From: Aurifilum marmelostoma
Taxonomy: Eukaryota > Ascomycota > Sordariomycetes > Diaporthales > Cryphonectriaceae
Assembly: GCA_027559495.1 (NCBI GenBank)
Contig: JAMXSV010000028.1
Coordinates: forward strand, 62,001-126,000
DNA: 64,000 nt
Reading direction: 5' to 3'
The position numbers and the translations under genes were made by a program. This document shows, one piece after another, positions 47,487-59,182 of this stretch. A model generated the notes under the pieces. It was not told where the DNA came from, searched no databases, and was given only the letters and a program-made list of their open reading frames with translations. How positions within the stretch are numbered: the stretch's first letter is position 1; each line of letters starts with the position of its first letter.

Positions 47487-48301
47487 AACTTCTCGCCCCC
47501 TCTCTCCCGCTCTCCACCCGTCGAAGTACATGCAATACGGCAGGACAAAGTGACTGCCGATGCTGTGTAATCAGGTACGGCTCGACAACTCTGGGCATAT
47601 ATGATGGGAAATCATGTCTTGCTGTTTCTCCTGTCTTCAACCCTCTTCAATTGCCTTTTTTTGCTTCATCATTATCTTGGGTTTGCCTGGTCATGGCGTC
47701 TGGCGTCTTTTTTTTTCCCCTGCCGCATGCCATACAACCGCATCAGGCATGCTGCAGTTGGGTTTTTATTGATGCCCAGAGTGAAGACGAGATGGCAGAG
47801 GAGAAACACAGATCTTCAGGGTACATATCAGATCGGTACAGAAGCGAACGGTCTGAAAAACCTGTCCATAGGCATCTAACAGGGAAATGTATCTCAGCAA
47901 GAAAAGGTGTGCACGGCACGCTGTTCTGCGAGACTGGCCGTTGTTGGGGCATCACGCCTCTACAGAGAAGGAAGCGCTGTCTTTGTATATTGAGAGTACT
48001 AGAGAGCATATTAATCAAGAGACATAAATAGTCTAGCTAAGACAACAGTTCGGAACCCAAAGATCAGTCCGGCACCTTGGCGTCCGTTCGACTTCCGGGG
48101 CTCCGCATTTCCGGACCCGGCCGGCACCGACCGCTGATAAGAGAGGGAGTAATGAGAGAAGGGATTATATACTATAGCGCCTTCCTCTTCTTCTCCCAAT
48201 TTAACCGGCTTCTTTTCTTACCTTCAGCACAGTTACAAATACTTTTCTTGCTTTTCCTCCTCCCGGTATCACAACGGACCAAGACAGGACCATCGTCAGC
48301 A
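47487..48301. other. Intergenic, 0.8 kb
   Basis: 3' flank of the glycosyltransferase and promoter of the deaminase. The frame that continues upstream of the deaminase ATG is not supported by motifs. Confidence 0.5.
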
Positions 48302-48934
48302 ATGGCTACACCCTCAAAAAGCGTCGCGGATGAGTTCTTCCCGCCGAGGACGCAGCCTACCAAAGAACAGATCGACGCCGTAAGTCATAAAATCACTCCT
48401 TCGTCCGTCCAGACATCACTCATGAGCCACCCTCGCATTAACACACTCTTCCTTTCCAAGAACATGGCCGAAGTCCTGGCCCTCCAGGCAACCGCCCGGA
48501 GCGAGCACGGCAAGCGGCCCTTCGCAGGCATCCTCGTCGGCCCAGACCACAAGACCGTCCTCCTGCGCCACCAGTCCGTCAGCCACGTCGACCACGCCGA
48601 GTCCTCGCTGGCGCGGCTGTCGTCGCTGCACTACTCGCAGGCCTACCTCTGGCAGTGCACGATGTACTCGACCTGGGAGCCGTGCGCCATGTGCGCGGCG
48701 ACCGTCTACTGGGCCAACATCGGGCGGGTTGTCTTTGGGGCGAGCAACGATGCGCTGTTTCGGCTCACTGGGCCGGAGAACAGGGAGAACTTCACCATGA
48801 AGTGGGGATGTGCTGAGGTCGTGGGCGGTGGGCAGAAGGATGTGGAGGTTGTGGGGCCTCTGGTGGCCGAGGGGTGGGAGGAGAAGGTTGTTGCTGATGC
48901 GGATTTGTATTGGGCCAAGGTCAGGCAGGGCTGA
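48302..48934 (+). CDS. Cytidine/deoxycytidylate deaminase-fold protein (nucleoside deaminase)
   Basis: Two exons, join(48302..48379, 48461..48934), give 183 residues. The zinc site is canonical: HAE at 71-73 in HVDHAESSLA, and PC-x2-C at 99-103 in WEPCAMCAATVYWANIGRVVFG. The 81-nt intron has a strong GTAAGT donor and an AG acceptor, is free of stops and is a multiple of three; the unspliced form would keep frame and add 27 residues. I removed it because DANMAEVLALQATARSEHGKRPFAGILVG then reads like the first helix of the family. Members deaminate guanine, cytosine or tRNA adenosine; the short form with HVDHAE suggests a free-base or nucleoside deaminase such as a guanine-deaminase-like protein, but the substrate is inference. 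Confidence 0.83.
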   Translation: MATPSKSVADEFFPPRTQPTKEQIDAVSHKITPSSVQTSLMSHPRINTLFLSKNMAEVLALQATARSEHGKRPFAGILVGPDHKTVLLRHQSVSHVDHAESSLARLSSLHYSQAYLWQCTMYSTWEPCAMCAATVYWANIGRVVFGASNDALFRLTGPENRENFTMKWGCAEVVGGGQKDVEVVGPLVAEGWEEKVVADADLYWAKVRQG

Positions 48935-49351
48935 TGATGGTGGTATGGACCGTGATGTCTTGAGGATGAAAATTCTCTGGATTGGTTTTTATGCCCTCAG
49001 AAAACGAGCAATCTATGCTTTGGCCTCATTTCTTGTGAGAAACACCTGCTCCCCGCGAGAGCCATCCAGCTCATTGAGAACTACTTCTCAGGCGGCAACC
49101 TTCACTGATGAGCCGTTGAGAGCTTCTGTCAGAATATTTCCAGATGGGACGCCACTTTGTCTTCAAAGTCTAGCCAGCGGATGTATTGAAAGAATGAGTG
49201 TTGATAGGACTTTTGTTCTATTTAGTAGAACCAAGATGACTAGATGAGACAGCACGCGGTGACATAAGTGCAGCCTCTCGTGCAGTGTTGCGAATACTTA
49301 CACGTTGGAGTGACCATCCTATGGCTCTTCGACAAGAAGGACCTCCTTTAT
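48935..49351. other. Convergent 3' region
   Basis: 3' flanks of the deaminase and sulfatase genes. No coding sequence is supported. Confidence 0.5.
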
Positions 49352-51869
49352 TCAATTCGCCGGACATTCTCCTCCCCTCGCACCCATCCACGACTTCTGC
49401 AAATCCGTATCGTCCTGCCACAACTCAGGCGCCTCGTCCACTCCCAGCCCTGGCGCCAGGGCCCCCTCTCCCCAGACAATGCCACACTCCACCACGTACT
49501 CGTCCCAGCAGGCCAGCAGCTCTTTCAGTTTCTCCGGCTCAGCCTGCGCCAGGTCCCTCGTCTCGCCAGGATCCTCCGCCACGTTGAACAGCTCCCAGCC
49601 CTCATCGCCGATGCCAACGCCGCCCCGCTCCTTGGGGAAGTGCACAATCTTCCAGTCTCCCTTGCGCAGCGCGCCGCGTGCAAACAGCTCCCATCCGACG
49701 GGCTCAGAGGACGGGTAGATTGCCCACGTCTCGTTGTCGTCCTCCTCGGCCTTCTGCCCACGGGCAAAAAGCGACACCCAGGACTTGCCCCTGACCGCGT
49801 GCACGTCTCTCCCCCGGAAGGTCGTCATCATGCGCGCTGGGGCATTTTTCTGTGAAGGGGTGGTGATCTTCTTCTCCGTGGCGGGAGGGAGAGACACGCC
49901 GGCCAGCTCGAGGAAGGTGGGGACAAAGTCCATGACCGTGGTGAAGGACCGGTTGAAGGAGCCTGGGGCCACAGAGGGGAGGAAGGTGTTGGCGGGTGGC
50001 TTCACCACGCAGGGCACGAGGATACCGCCTTGTGAGGGGAAGCACTTGAAGAGTCTTGATGGGGCTGTAGACGCCTGGGCCCAGATCGGACCAAGCCTTG
50101 TGTTTTGCTAACGTCAGTGGAATATTGTTACAATGGCAATAGGAGAGGGAAAAGAAAGAAGACCATCATTACCATGTGAACGAGTTCCAGGCACCAATGT
50201 TCTCGTATGAGTTGTCGTAGTACTGATGGATGGCACGCTTGATGTTGTCTCCCATTACCGCTGCAAAAGTCACAGATTAGTTTCCTGTTCTTGCTCAACA
50301 AAGAGCTGGTGTTGGTTGACTTACGGATAGCTTCCAAACTGTGGCCCCAGATAACCCTTGATCAGCATGATTGCCGACGAGCAGGAAGAAGAGCGATCCA
50401 TCCAGCTGATACTTACGCAGCTCCCTCAGCCCCGTTATCACTCATAAACACGATGAACGTGTTATCATACTCTCCCGTCTTCTTCAGGTAGTCAACCACC
50501 TTGCCGACATTCACATCGACCGTGTCCACCATGCCCGCGTACGCCTCCATGGCCCCGCTCGACAGCTTCTTCTCCTCCTCAGAGAGATCGTCCCACTCCC
50601 CTACGCCTTGCGTCGTGGTCTCGACCTTGTGGGGGACCACGGACTTGTCGATAATGCCCATCTCGACCAATTTCTTCAGACGGCGTTCCCGCAGGGCATA
50701 TGGGCCATCGTCGTATATGCCTTTATATCTGGACAGAACGAAGGAGAAGAAAAAAAGAATCAATTGGATGCCCGCAAAGGAAGACCAGTTCAAAAAAAAA
50801 AAAAAAAAGAAAGAAAAAAAGGTACAATAGATCTCTGTACTCACTTGTCACGCTGCGCCTTGGAGCATTGAAGTGGCCAATGAGGGGCGGTATACGGCAA
50901 AAAGGCAAAGAAAGGCTTGGACTTGTCGTCTTCGGACCGGTCCTCCAAGTATTGGATCAACCGATTGGTGTAGGAGTCGGTTGAATAGAATCCATCCGGG
51001 TCTTCTGTCTTGTTTGGCGATCTTGAAAAATAAATGAAATGAATGACAAATCAGTAAGAGTGAATAGAATATTGTGAAGGCATAGGTGGCTGCAAACTCA
51101 CATATCGACCTTACTCCCTTGCTCAGCGTGAACTGGCCGGCCACCAATAGGAAAACGCTCCTGCACAGGCTCCCAGCCGTAGTGATTGCAGCAACCGGGA
51201 AGCATTGCGAATGCTTTGTGGAAGCCTCGCTCCCAAGGTCCCTGGCTAGCACGTAGACCTAGGTGCCACTGAATGGATCACTGTCAGTCAGCATCTGCTC
51301 AGCATGTGACCCTGCGCGGCCTGTCTAGCAAAACAGGCAATATCGGATAGCAGACCAAATATTGCGGTAACCAAGGAAGAGACAAAGCATAATTAAACAA
51401 GCGGAAGGTCTAACCTTGCCAGACATGGCAGTAAAGTACCCATTATCCTGTAAGATCTCGGGCAACGCAGCCACATCCGTAGTCAGGTACCCTTCATAGC
51501 CCGCCTTGCCAGACCACCGCTTGGCGCCCATCTCGCTCCTCTTGAACTCGATCAGGACGCCCAGGCCGCCGAGGTGCGCGTCCGTCCCGCTGAGGAGCAT
51601 GGCGCGCGTGGGCGAGCATGCCGCCGCCGCGTGGTGGTTGAGCATGCGGACGCCCTCCGCGGCCAGGCGGTCGATGTTGGGCGTTTGGATCTCTGCGCCG
51701 TAACATCCTATGTCGGAGAAGCCCTGGGCGAGACCGTCGTGGTGGGTTCAGTTGATTTGAGTTTGTTTTAGTATGGGAAGGCGGTGGCTGGGCTGGAGCT
51801 TACAAGGTCGTCGGCTAGAATGAACAGGAAGTTTGGCCGTTTGGGGTTAGGATTGGATGTGCGGTCCAT
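49352..51869 (-). CDS. Sulfatase (arylsulfatase family)
   Basis: Eight exons, complement(49352..50096, 50173..50260, 50325..50338, 50417..50728, 50845..51021, 51102..51268, 51415..51723, 51804..51869), give 625 residues; all phases close. The metal-binding start FLFILADDLGFSDIGCYG has Asp20 and Asp21. The catalytic motif is CSPTRAMLLSG with Cys58, the residue that formylglycine-generating enzyme would convert. SGKWHLG and MSDNGAEG supply further active-site residues. Exon 6 is only 14 nt and is needed to give GALEAIPVMGDN. No signal peptide is visible, so it is probably intracellular. Members hydrolyse sulfate esters, often for sulfur scavenging; substrate unknown. The intron at 50729-50844 contains an A-rich tract on the plus strand. 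Since the enzyme needs formylglycine, a partner must be encoded elsewhere or the Cys used otherwise. Confidence 0.92.
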
Positions 51870-54326
51870 GTTCAGACAGTAAGTATAACGATGTGGAGAT
51901 TGTAAAAATAGAAAACACAGGGGAGTTAATCTGGCAAGAATGAGAGGCGATGTAAAACAAGCGTCGAAAATGAAGTGAACAACTTGGCAGAAAGTTTGTA
52001 ATTAGGCTCGCCGGTAAGTATTATCTCGGGATCGATATGCTTTCGTGAGATTGACTGTTCATTGCGCCGGCAATGATTCTTGTACAAGAAAAATTGCTGC
52101 TCGCTCGGCAAGGAGAACGGGGACGCAGTCCTCGCTCGGAACGGGGTACGGCATAATTCGTGCTTCCTCGTGTCGATGGCGCGAGCGAGACCTGTATTTC
52201 CGAGTGAGGGTTTTGGCTGCTGTGTAGCCCTTGGTTCCGGCCCGGAATCATCTTGACGTCCTGCATAATCGAAGCCATGTGGATCTCAAATATGGAGCCG
52301 ATCAGATATGCATAACCGCATGCCATACACACGCAGCATGTTTTGGATGATTGGAAGCGGGGAGAATGCACATTATGTACCAACATATCTCTGCAGTGTT
52401 GCATATGGCAATGCGTATTCTGGATACACTTGAAATGCAAGCCGCTGTGCCCTGTCGCTACCGTACGAATAAGGTTTACAGACGCATCGAGTACCGTGTA
52501 TCATGGGGTGATGACTACTACTCATGCGATCTGAACTTTTTTTTTTTTTTTGAATCGAGGCGGAGGGGTTCAGTAAGAGCGCTGGAGAAGGAATGGGCTT
52601 TCTCCCATCGTTTGCAAAGCAGAGCGGCGACGTTCAGAACAGGTGACGTTGAGGAAGGTTGTCCATGTAACACGGCGGAGAGCCTCACACGAGAGAAGCA
52701 GAGACAGGCGTAATCTTGAGCCCACACTGGCTGGGTACGTCCGTCGAATATCTGTAGATAATCGCATCAATTCTTTTGTCGTAAATGGGTCTCTAGAAGA
52801 TACATTATCCCACTTTTTCCAGCAATGAGGCTTGACGAGCAGATTCAGGTGTTTTGATGATTTATTGGCTAATCCACTTGCCTTGCGCAAGAAGATGAAA
52901 ACTTGGGATCTAGGACTATTCCTGAAAGAAGACGTAATATCATCTTTCGAGATTGACCAAGTATTAACATGACCTGGATGCCCGGCCCCAGAGTCTTGGT
53001 ACATGCGAGGCTGACTGCATCCGCCCAAGCATCTGCCCTGGCCAGGCCATTGTAATGACCTCGGAAGCAAATCTAGAGTGCGTGCTCAGACAGGACATGT
53101 TTTGTTATGTCTAGCACCACCAGAAGAGCGAGGACTACAATAATGAACCGTACTAATTACGTTGGTTGTTATGTTGAGAGCTTGTTCCTAAGAAGACACA
53201 CCTTTGGCCAAGAAGCGGCTGAAATGAAGCGAGTGCACGAAGGAGAAAATTCTCAGATCTAACATGAACAGCTCGAAGATGTTGTACATCAATCATGGTA
53301 TTATTACCGGAAGAGAGTGATGTAGACAATTCTGCTAGTGTATCTATCTTGTGAATGCTGTGGGATAGGAGCTTGACGATGCCATGAGCCCTGTAGCACG
53401 CGAGAAGTAGATACGCAGAATGCCTTGGAAAGAAAAGAAAAGACAGAAGAAAAAAAAGAACTTCATATCAGCGTCCAATTTCAAGCAATACTCAAAATAT
53501 TACACTGGCCACGTTTCCGCGGGATTGGCATCTTCCTCCTAATACTGCTTAGAAACCTCCTTAAATATAATCATTTCTTATGACAAGGTGATTGTCATTT
53601 CAGGCTGTAGTTGGAAATAATTCAACACCGCAATACCATGAGTCCCCGGAGAACTTTCTCGACAATAGCCATCTTGACTGATGCAAGTCATATATGACTC
53701 AATCTACCCAGGTAATTAGTTAATTGAATGCATTCAGAGGCACTATTGAGCCAGGCATACATACCTTACGCAGTCCGGTATGGACAGAGTCGTTGATGTG
53801 CTTCTCAAATATCCGTTCGTCACAATATAGGTCCATCTGCTCAGAAGGAGTGTCAAGATGATGAGATACAATACATCTTCTGCCGGTGTGCCCGTCGTGA
53901 TGGATTACTCAACGCCTATTCTATTTGTGCCTTAATTATGGTATCGTCGTAGGCGGTTTTAGGCGTGTCACAACCCCCCCACCCCAAACTTAGACTTTAC
54001 CAAAAGGTTTGGTTACTGTAGCACGTTTAGGCCCTATTCTATTTTACCCTCAGGGCTATGGATACACCGTCCTGGCCAGAACCAGGTAGCTCGGACCAAT
54101 GGGATTCCCGTAATAGTTAGCTAGCCCCCAGGCCTTAGGTCCAATGCCGATATACCCCACTAGGTCCTTCCCTTAGCACGCTGTGGACGTTAAACGGAGG
54201 AAAGTGAGACCCACCCTAGTTAAAGACCTGGACTCTGGATTCGTCTCAATCACTGTCTTCTGCACATGCCCCTGCAGGAAAAGGACCAGCAGCGTCTCAT
54301 TTTCTCTTGTCTCAAGGCAGGCTGCG
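51870..54326. other. Intergenic, 2.46 kb, partly degenerate
   Basis: Promoter of the sulfatase on the left and of the Zn2Cys6 regulator on the right. It has a T-run near 52538-52551. A minus-strand open frame at 52570-53070 has no motif or codon structure I trust. The section near 53900-54180 is TA-step-rich and reminiscent of decayed repeat DNA, without recognisable termini. Confidence 0.5.
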
Positions 54327-56878
54327 ATGGATGCTACAGCCGCCACCACCAACAACGCTACTACTGACCCCTCTGCCCGTCGTCCAAGCGAGCAGAATGC
54401 TCTTGAGGAGCCTCATCTGATTCGAAGCCGTGTGGCCAATGCCTGTGACGGATGCAAGGCTAGAAAAGGTGAGCCAGCATTTCAATCCCATCTCGGTCTT
54501 GCTCCTCCTCCTCCTCCTCCTCCTCTATCATCATTTGATCCACCGCCGCCTTTCTCTATGAGTGGGTAAGACTGACATGTGAGCAGTCAAGTGTGACGGC
54601 AAGCTGCCATGCAGTTATTGCACTCGTCGTCAGCGACCACATACTTGCAAATACTCGCCCCCAAGGCAGCGTCGTCATCCGAGGCCGAGGACGCAGCCGA
54701 GAACACCAAGCTTACATACGCCGTCTGCATCACAGCATGCCGGCAGCGAGCAGGGCACGATCCATCTGAAGCAGCAGCACCACCAGAACCAGCCTCATCA
54801 GAATATCATTGCCGCTCCAGTACGTGAGCACTCCAACCCGTCACCAGTGAAGCCAGCCACACCGCTCCCTCGTCAACATGACGGCGGCGGCATTGGCGGT
54901 GATGATCAACAACCCGTCGTCTCGCCCGAGGACCACGAAGAAGCCGAAGTGCCTCGCGAGGCACGCCTTCTTTGCGATGCCCAGGGCAAACTCATCTTCA
55001 TTGGCGATTGCGCCCCACTATCCTTCTTCCAGACTGTGCGCCAGCTCGTCACCTCGCGTGTCGACCCCAACGCCTTCGCACCCCAGACGAGCCGCTACTC
55101 TGTGCTTGAAAACGCCACATCACGTTCGTCCTTCACATCCGGCCCTGCCACCGCTTCTCCTCCCGCAGTGAGCATCGAGGACATCCCTGGCGTCGTGTCG
55201 GCATACTTGTCTGTCACCTCTAGCATGGTCGACCTGTTCGTCAGCGAGGCGCGCCTGGTCGAAGACGTCGCTTTGTGGGCGTCCAACAGCCTCACTGGCG
55301 GCCACCGGGCCGACGATGTCACCTCTGCGGTAAATTACCTCGTACTCGCCCTCGGGACGCAGCGGACCGACGAGGATCGTGCGCAGCTCTACTTTGAGCA
55401 CGCGCGCGATCATGCCCTGGCCACCCTGAACGGCAGCCTCAGTATCGAGACCGTCCAGGCTTTCATCCTCATCACCCTGTACATGCTCTGCGCCTGCCAG
55501 ATCAACGGCGCCTTTTTGTTCTTTGGTCTCGCTGTCCGCGCCGCGTATTCCATCGGCGTGCACAGGACCGAGGTGAACAGCCGCTTCGGCGACGAGGTCC
55601 ACCGTCACCGGGACAGGATATGGAAGAGCCTGCGCATCGTTGACCTATTCCTCAGCACATCCATGGGCCGCCCGCCTTGTGTGAGCGACGTCGACTGCAC
55701 CGTTCCCTACCGTCAGGTCGATGCCCAGGGTCACGAGCTCTACGACATCCTCAACGCCTCGGTCCAGATATTCTTGATTCTCGAGGGCATCGTGCTCGAG
55801 GTCTACTCGCGCCGCAAGATCACTTTTCAGCTGACCGAGGGCATCTCGCGCCAGCTGAGAGACTTCTCCGTCAGGTGGCTCCACCAGCTGAAGAAAGTCG
55901 TCTCATCCCCCGTCGAGGGCGAGGACTCTGCAGAGGTCAATGGCGCCTGTCAGGTCCTGGCCACGTACTACTATGCCGTTATGCTCGTCTCCAGGCCCTT
56001 TCTCATGTACGAGCTGTACAGGCGGCTGTCGCCCGAACCAGCCACCGTCTACGGGCGGGCTGGGCTCGTTTCTGGCAAGTCGAAGCTGGCAGATGCATGC
56101 ATCGATGCTGCCAGCTTGATGGTGGACCAGGTCTTGGACCTTATCGAGAAGGGGTCAGTGACTGGGAGGCGGCCCATCCTTGTGTAGGTTCCACCCGCTT
56201 CCCATGTCTTCATATTTCTGGTACACATACTGACTCTCTCCTTCATAAAGCTCATGGCTCTTTGCTGGAGCCCTCGTCCTAGGCGCTGGCCTCCTCGGTA
56301 ATTTTGGCCGCGTTCTTGAGAAATACGCACGAATGTCCATGACCGCCCTGGACCACTTCGCCAAGATCGACACCCACGCTGCTCAGTATGCTATGATCTC
56401 CAAATCACTCCTCACCACTGCGCTCGAGTATCTGGAGAAGAAGGAGGTCCAGGAGCGGCTGCAGCGGACAGAAAGCTCTGCCCAGCTGTTCGGGCTCCTC
56501 CCCCATGGCCCCCGCGACACGGACAACGGTGCTGTTGCCCGCAAGTCGCCCGAGTGTACGCGCAAGCTAGCCAGTCCCCTGGGCGTGGGCAATAAGGAGC
56601 GCGAAATGAGCCACGGCGAGCCTATGACTGATAATTATCATCACGCCTACCACAATCATCATCCGACCGGCGGTAGCAGCTTTGGCGCAGGCTCACCGTT
56701 TTTCAGCGACCTCGACCCTGCGTTTCTGACCATGTCAAACAACATGTCCGGCAGCCCAGACCTGTCACTTATGAATACCGTCTTCGACGGCGACGAATCC
56801 AGTTTTGGGGGACTGAACCTCTTTCCGCTCCTCGAGACAGGTGGAGGAGGCCATATTGACCTGGCAAACTACCTATAA
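54327..56878 (+). CDS. Zn(II)2Cys6 transcription factor with fungal-specific TF domain
   Basis: Three exons, join(54327..54468, 54587..56183, 56251..56878), give 788 residues. The binuclear zinc cluster is ANACDGCKARKVKCDGKLPC followed by SYCTRRQRPHTCKY, with spacing C-x2-C-x6-C-x5-C-x2-C-x8-C. The first intron splits it after ARK, a position common in fungal cluster proteins. A linker of about 120 low-complexity residues is followed by the fungal_trans regulatory domain, with segments such as TVQAFILITLYMLCACQINGAFLFFGLAVRAAYSIGVHR. The C-terminus is His/Gly/Ser-rich. It converges on the amine oxidase gene with 308 bp between stops and may regulate it. Confidence 0.9.
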
Positions 56879-57186
56879 CGCACGACGACGGCATTAATAG
56901 AACCACGACGGTCACTATAAAAGTAATTAGATACCACTCGCAAGAGTCTGCTTTTCTTGTGCTATGATTATAGCTTTTTAGTATTTCACATTCGGGGCGG
57001 TGCATGCCTTGGTCGCCAGCTCTCAGCCGTCGTTCTAACAAGCTGATGTGGTGACGCATCATCAATCCTGTCATTATAAATACGACCTTCGTGGCACATT
57101 CACCCAGTAGGTACGAGTCTCTGTTTACCCGAGGGGGAGGGGGATGCGGTGGCGGGAGGAATATAACCATGACATCTCACTCTCCT
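56879..57186. other. Convergent 3' region
   Basis: 3' flanks of the Zn2Cys6 regulator and the amine oxidase, which terminate towards each other. No gene is supported. Confidence 0.5.
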
Positions 57187-58707
57187 TCACAGGTTGGGCG
57201 TGATCACCTTCATCTTCAGGTCATCCGCCACCTCTTTGGCAACACGCTGTCCATCCTCGATACCACCATCCAGAAACCCACGCCATCCCATCGCCCAATC
57301 CGCGCTGCCGAACCAGACGTTGCCTTGCCTCTCCCGCAGGGCGTCTAGGTACTTGGAAACCTGGTTGGGCTTGAACCACTCCCAGGCTCCCCGCGCAAAC
57401 TCATCCTTGTGCCAGTTGTGGAAGACGACCCTCTTGAGGTCCTTCTCCTCGGTGTCGGGAAGCAATCCCTTCCAGGCCTTCAGGGTTTCGTTGATATCCT
57501 CCTCAGGCTGCAGATGCACGCCTGGCAGCGAGCTTCCGAAGGCGACCAAGTGCGTGTTGCCAGCAGGCGTTGTGCCGTCACCAAAGGCGTACGTGAGCTT
57601 GCCATGCGGATAATTGAACGAGCCGAGGGACCGGAGCTCAGGCTTGGCGACCTCCACATGGCACTTAACGACATGGTTGGCATGGCCCTCGAGGCTGGCC
57701 TGCTTCTTCAGTGGCAGCAGCGCCGGCGTGAACTGGATCGTGTGCAGCACATTCAGTGGGATCGTGCAGACGACCCTCTTGGCCCTGAACACTTCTCCGT
57801 CCCGCCCCTGGATCTCCACCAGCCTGCCCTCGTCGCGCACGCTTGCCACAGGCGTGGAGAAGCGGTACTCCAGGTTGCCGCTCGCGCTCGCCTCGTCAAA
57901 CAGGCACCTCTGGAGACCGCTCTGTCCGCACCGGAGCTTGTACGTGAGCCCCATCTCCATGAAATCTTGGTAGTCCCAGTTGGCCAGCGCCCACCATCGC
58001 AGTATCTCGAAGAACGAGGCGTCCTCCCATTTACCGCCGCTGGTAATGCTCAGGAACCCCTCAAGCAGGTTCTTCTCGAGCGGACTCAGTTCATGCTCGA
58101 TCTGGGCAAACCGGTCGCCCAGGGACATCTTGTCGTAGATGGCGACGGCTGCCTTGTTATGTAAGGCCTGGTGTGGGAGGGGGATTACGGTGCGACCGAG
58201 CTGGCCGTCCACATTGACGAGCTTCTTGATTGCGCTCTCCGAGGCCTCGTTCTCGCGCTCCTTGGTGAGGAGCACCTGAGGCTGGTCTTTGGCCATTCGG
58301 ACGGCGCACTTGTTGATGCCGCCCTCGCTGGACATGGAGACCTCGAGATTGTCGCCCAGGAGGTTATACCGGAACAGCTCTCTCCAGATGAACGGCTGTG
58401 TCCAGTGCACCCAGGTGCCGCCCATCTCAAAGGGGTACCCGCCAATGTTGGACGACCACGACCGCCCACCGATCCGATCGCGGGCCTCGATCAGTACGGT
58501 CCTGTGACCAGTCGTGGTGAGGTCGCGGATGGCCGTGAGGCCGGTGTAACCCGCGCCGATGACGGCAACATCGTATATGGTGCTCTTATCTGCGGCGAGC
58601 TTGGTCTGGGGCTGGATAGTTCCCAGGCAGGGCACTCCGGCCTGGAGGCCGGACTCTGGAGTCCACTGGTAGCCATCACGGCTAGTGTGGCCTGGCGGGT
58701 TGAGCAT
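57187..58707 (-). CDS. Flavin-containing amine oxidase (MAO-N-like)
   Basis: A single exon, 506 residues. The Rossmann FAD motif is VAVIGAGYTGLTAIRDL (about 48-63, GAGYTG 51-56), followed by IEARDRIGGRSWS, the family GG doublet and TWVHW segment, and the C-terminal flavin-binding stretch VWFGSADWAMGWRGFLDGGIEDG. It oxidatively deaminates amines to aldehyde, ammonia and hydrogen peroxide. The last residues (TPNL) are not a peroxisomal SKL-type signal, unlike MAO-N. The frame has no introns. It diverges from the permease across a promoter with paired GATA sites, which together suggests uptake and oxidation of an amine as nitrogen source. Relatives include oxidases of secondary metabolism, so the substrate is inferred from context. 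Confidence 0.9.
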   Translation of the reverse strand: MLNPPGHTSRDGYQWTPESGLQAGVPCLGTIQPQTKLAADKSTIYDVAVIGAGYTGLTAIRDLTTTGHRTVLIEARDRIGGRSWSSNIGGYPFEMGGTWVHWTQPFIWRELFRYNLLGDNLEVSMSSEGGINKCAVRMAKDQPQVLLTKERENEASESAIKKLVNVDGQLGRTVIPLPHQALHNKAAVAIYDKMSLGDRFAQIEHELSPLEKNLLEGFLSITSGGKWEDASFFEILRWWALANWDYQDFMEMGLTYKLRCGQSGLQRCLFDEASASGNLEYRFSTPVASVRDEGRLVEIQGRDGEVFRAKRVVCTIPLNVLHTIQFTPALLPLKKQASLEGHANHVVKCHVEVAKPELRSLGSFNYPHGKLTYAFGDGTTPAGNTHLVAFGSSLPGVHLQPEEDINETLKAWKGLLPDTEEKDLKRVVFHNWHKDEFARGAWEWFKPNQVSKYLDALRERQGNVWFGSADWAMGWRGFLDGGIEDGQRVAKEVADDLKMKVITPNL

Positions 58708-58986
58708 TGTTGCGTTCTGGTAGAGCAGGGGAGAAAGGTATGCACTGTAGCAAAGAGGCGGTAATGTTGTGGAAAATCGGGGCGATTATGATGTTGAGGA
58801 GATGAATGATTTCATGCTGTGAGCTGTTGGAGTTTATCTCAGGCTAGGGTGGTGCTCGCAAACACTTTAAATATTTTGAGGACTGTCACTGTGTATTCTT
58901 TGCACTTGACTTGAAATTTGGTGTAGATCTCGCTTTTTCATCCCTTTTACGGTAATAAGTCAGATATTAAAGTAGTGATACAGCTG

Positions 58987-59003
58987 AGATAATATGATTA
59001 TCT
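58987..59003. promoter_or_regulatory. Palindromic double GATA element
   Basis: AGATAATATGATTATCT is a perfect 7-bp inverted repeat around ATG, containing GATA on each strand. Paired HGATAR sites are bound by AreA/NIT2-type GATA factors in fungi, which activate nitrogen catabolism genes. Confidence 0.55.
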
Positions 59004-59167
59004 GGAGAATGAAGATATACTGCACATAGGATCCACCCACGCCGGCCTTGAGGAGTTCTCACTTTTATGTCCTAATGGGGTAATTATTCCTCGTGCCGCC
59101 TCTATCCATAGCACTGGACAACAAGAACTTCACACATGGTACATGAACCTGCCAAGTAGTCAACGCA

Positions 59168-59182
59168 TTATCACTGTTATCA
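59168..59182. promoter_or_regulatory. Tandem TTATCA sites (GATA factor)
   Basis: Two TTATCA motifs, 9 bp from start to start, reverse complement TGATAA. They reinforce the palindrome 165 bp away in the same promoter. A further TGATAA lies at 59612-59617, closer to the permease start. Confidence 0.45.

Noticed and set aside
46799..48031. 410-codon plus-strand ORF
   Set aside because: An out-of-frame shadow of the glycosyltransferase that runs on into 3' sequence. The true frame has an anchor helix and the DDD motif.
52570..53070. 166-codon minus-strand ORF
   Set aside because: No motif, no promoter context and no splice continuity; it lies in a degenerate intergenic region.
53900..54180. Transposon remnant
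   Set aside because: TA-step-rich and degenerate-looking, but no terminal repeats, target duplication or transposase similarity could be seen.
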